DNA from: Candidatus Vicinibacter proximus
GTDB taxonomy: Bacteria > Bacteroidota > Bacteroidia > Chitinophagales > Saprospiraceae
Assembly (NCBI GenBank): GCA_016713905.1
Contig: JADJOE010000003.1
Coordinates: forward strand, 62,001-126,000
Direction: 5' to 3'
Length of the DNA stretch: 64,000 nucleotides
The notes beneath the pieces were generated by a model, which saw only the letters and a program-made list of their open reading frames with translations, was not told the origin of the DNA and did not search any database. The stretch's first letter is position 1, and each line of letters starts with the position of its first letter. This document shows, one piece after another, positions 63,031 to 64,000 of this stretch. A program made the translations under genes and the position numbers.

Positions 63031-63999
63031 TTATTTGCAGTCGCAACCACGTTCATTGCCGTCAGAAACTACCCCAAGCAAACACACTGTTTTACCATTA
63101 AATTTTCCTTCCCGATATCCTCTTTGTTTACAATATTCCTGGCAGGTAGCATCGCAAGCTGAGCCGGTATTGTTTGGTGAATTTCCTGTACTGCATGAAC
63201 AACAACAATCTGACAAGGCAATGGCCCATAAAAGTTGAGTTTCAGTGCCTACAATGAAAGTATGTGCTTCAATTGAATTCAGTGAGGTTAATGGTACATT
63301 ACTGAAATTGTTAAAATTGAATGCCGCAACTTTTGACTTATCGGCTCGCGTAGCATCCAGGCAAGGTGCATAAGGTGCCAGCGCAGTTGATGCTGTATTC
63401 AAATGTGCTGAAATTACTGAGGCCACTGGAGCGGGCATAGGTACAGGCATACACTGTTGGGCAGAAGCCCATGCCTGCGCTGCGCCAAGATGAACTCCTG
63501 CTACAAATAATGCAATTGGTTGAACACCGTTGTCACACTTAAATGCAGCCCGATTTATTGCGGTCTGTAATTCTTTTATAATCATTTCTATTTCCTTGCT
63601 GATCGTTGCAGAAGACATGGTTCTTAATTCACTTTCAAGTTTTCGTAGTTTGAAAAGGTCATAATTTAAACAGTTTTCATAGTCTTTAAAAACATCGAGT
63701 GCTGTTCGTAAATGGGCTTGCATAGCAGAGATCCCAATTGGTGTCGGGAAGGCTGGCTCTGTAGCACTTCTTCCCCAGGCAGAACCAAGTAGCTGGCTAG
63801 CGTAATAAAAGGTGGAAAGTTCAAATCTGCAATACAGTTTATTCTCTTGAGTTCTATCTGATGGTTTTGAGTTGTTGGGTTTCCTTGTCCAGGTTTGATT
63901 TCCCCATGTGATGGTTTGTAGGTCAGAAGAAACGTTTGCATAAGTATTCCAGGCCGTAGCGAATATCTGATTGGAAGAATACCAATATCCGGCAGAACT
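63031..63999 (-). CDS. Cysteine-rich hypothetical protein, 5' partial at the right edge
   Basis: The frame stays open to the right edge (NQTWTRKPNNSKPSDRTQEN, then LYCRFELSTFYYASQLLGSAWG), so the start lies outside and at least 322 residues are visible. The middle is mainly helical and Ala-rich (HLGAAQAWASAQQCMPVPMP). The C-terminus is cysteine-rich: LSDCCCSCSTG, ACDATCQEYCKQRG and a final GCDCK, about 11 cysteines in 60 residues, suggesting a disulfide-knotted or metal-binding tail outside the cytoplasm. I do not recognise the family. It lies upstream of the metal efflux operon, on the same strand, separated by 350 bp. Confidence 0.65.
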   Translation of the reverse strand, partial: SSAGYWYSSNQIFATAWNTYANVSSDLQTITWGNQTWTRKPNNSKPSDRTQENKLYCRFELSTFYYASQLLGSAWGRSATEPAFPTPIGISAMQAHLRTALDVFKDYENCLNYDLFKLRKLESELRTMSSATISKEIEMIIKELQTAINRAAFKCDNGVQPIALFVAGVHLGAAQAWASAQQCMPVPMPAPVASVISAHLNTASTALAPYAPCLDATRADKSKVAAFNFNNFSNVPLTSLNSIEAHTFIVGTETQLLWAIALSDCCCSCSTGNSPNNTGSACDATCQEYCKQRGYREGKFNGKTVCLLGVVSDGNERGCDCK

Positions 64000-64000
64000 C

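Noticed and set aside
63666..63941. Separate 91-residue minus-strand gene
   Set aside because: The overlapping frame that continues the cysteine-rich protein stays open to the window edge and fits it without a break.

Overview
The window looks like chromosomal DNA of a member of the Bacteroidota, probably a Saprospiria/Chitinophagales-type organism. The evidence is several secreted proteins ending in type IX secretion (T9SS) sorting domains, a very large protein with SprB-like repeats and a gliding-motility-type C-terminus, and families largely confined to this phylum (DUF3667, DUF6660, small CC/HYC-type copper-cluster proteins). No rRNA, tRNA or CRISPR array was seen. The closest relative cannot be named from sequence alone.

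Layout. (1) 1-21 kb is ordinary, mixed-strand chromosome: a beta-helix/M23 peptidase surface protein, a zinc-ribbon protein, methyltransferase, YceI-like protein, nucleoside phosphorylase, ArsC-like protein, NAD(P)H-hydrate repair enzyme, NmrA-like reductase, DUF1295, DUF3667, a coiled-coil lipoprotein, a 2042-residue T9SS adhesin-like protein, a DUF885 protein and a dienelactone hydrolase-like protein. Four loci in the first 7.1 kb carry one-base indels, nearly all in homopolymers, so these are either sequencing errors or recent decay; a SprB-like lipoprotein pseudogene lies at 7.3-7.6 kb. (2) 20.6-21.9 kb is an AT-rich gene-free stretch that forms the left border of a metal-handling region. 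(3) 21.9-33.9 kb (+ strand) holds exported copper proteins: two multicopper oxidases, a CC/HYC-type small protein, a periplasmic HMA protein, a predicted copper-radical (galactose/glyoxal oxidase-like) oxidase, an M43 metalloprotease and a CxxCH-containing protein; four of these carry T9SS tails. (4) 33.9-52.2 kb (+ strand) is one almost gapless 14-gene run. It starts with copper efflux (metal-binding lipoprotein, CopB-type P1B-3 ATPase, a CusA pump split into two overlapping ORFs) and ends with more of the same system (TolC-type channel and two CusB-type adaptors). Between these halves sit seven genes of a different theme: a P2-type cation ATPase, an ATP-cone/Mrr-like nuclease, an MgtC/DUF4010 membrane protein, a PPK2 polyphosphate kinase, a beta-CASP ribonuclease, an AMP-phosphorylase-type enzyme and a PRPP synthetase. 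(5) 52.4-53.6 kb is a degenerate insertion sequence. (6) 54.0-62.7 kb (- strand) is a second metal efflux operon: DUF6660 protein, a CzcA pump fused to its outer-membrane channel, a CzcB adaptor with a His-rich insert, a four-cysteine HMA protein and a P1B-2-type ATPase with an altered phosphorylation motif. (7) A cysteine-rich protein of unknown function runs off the right edge.

How it may work together. The efflux genes should move Cu/Ag (first operon) and Zn/Cd/Co-type ions (second operon) from cytoplasm to periplasm (P-type ATPases) and from periplasm out of the cell (RND-adaptor-channel systems), with lipoprotein and HMA domains passing metal along. The oxidases could detoxify Cu(I) or use the copper outside the cell. 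The seven-gene insert joins RNA breakdown, nucleotide phosphorolysis, PRPP formation and polyphosphate-driven nucleotide phosphorylation to ion transport and an ATP-sensing nuclease. It is the best candidate here for a poorly described system, perhaps a nucleotide/polyphosphate salvage response tied to metal stress. That role is inference.
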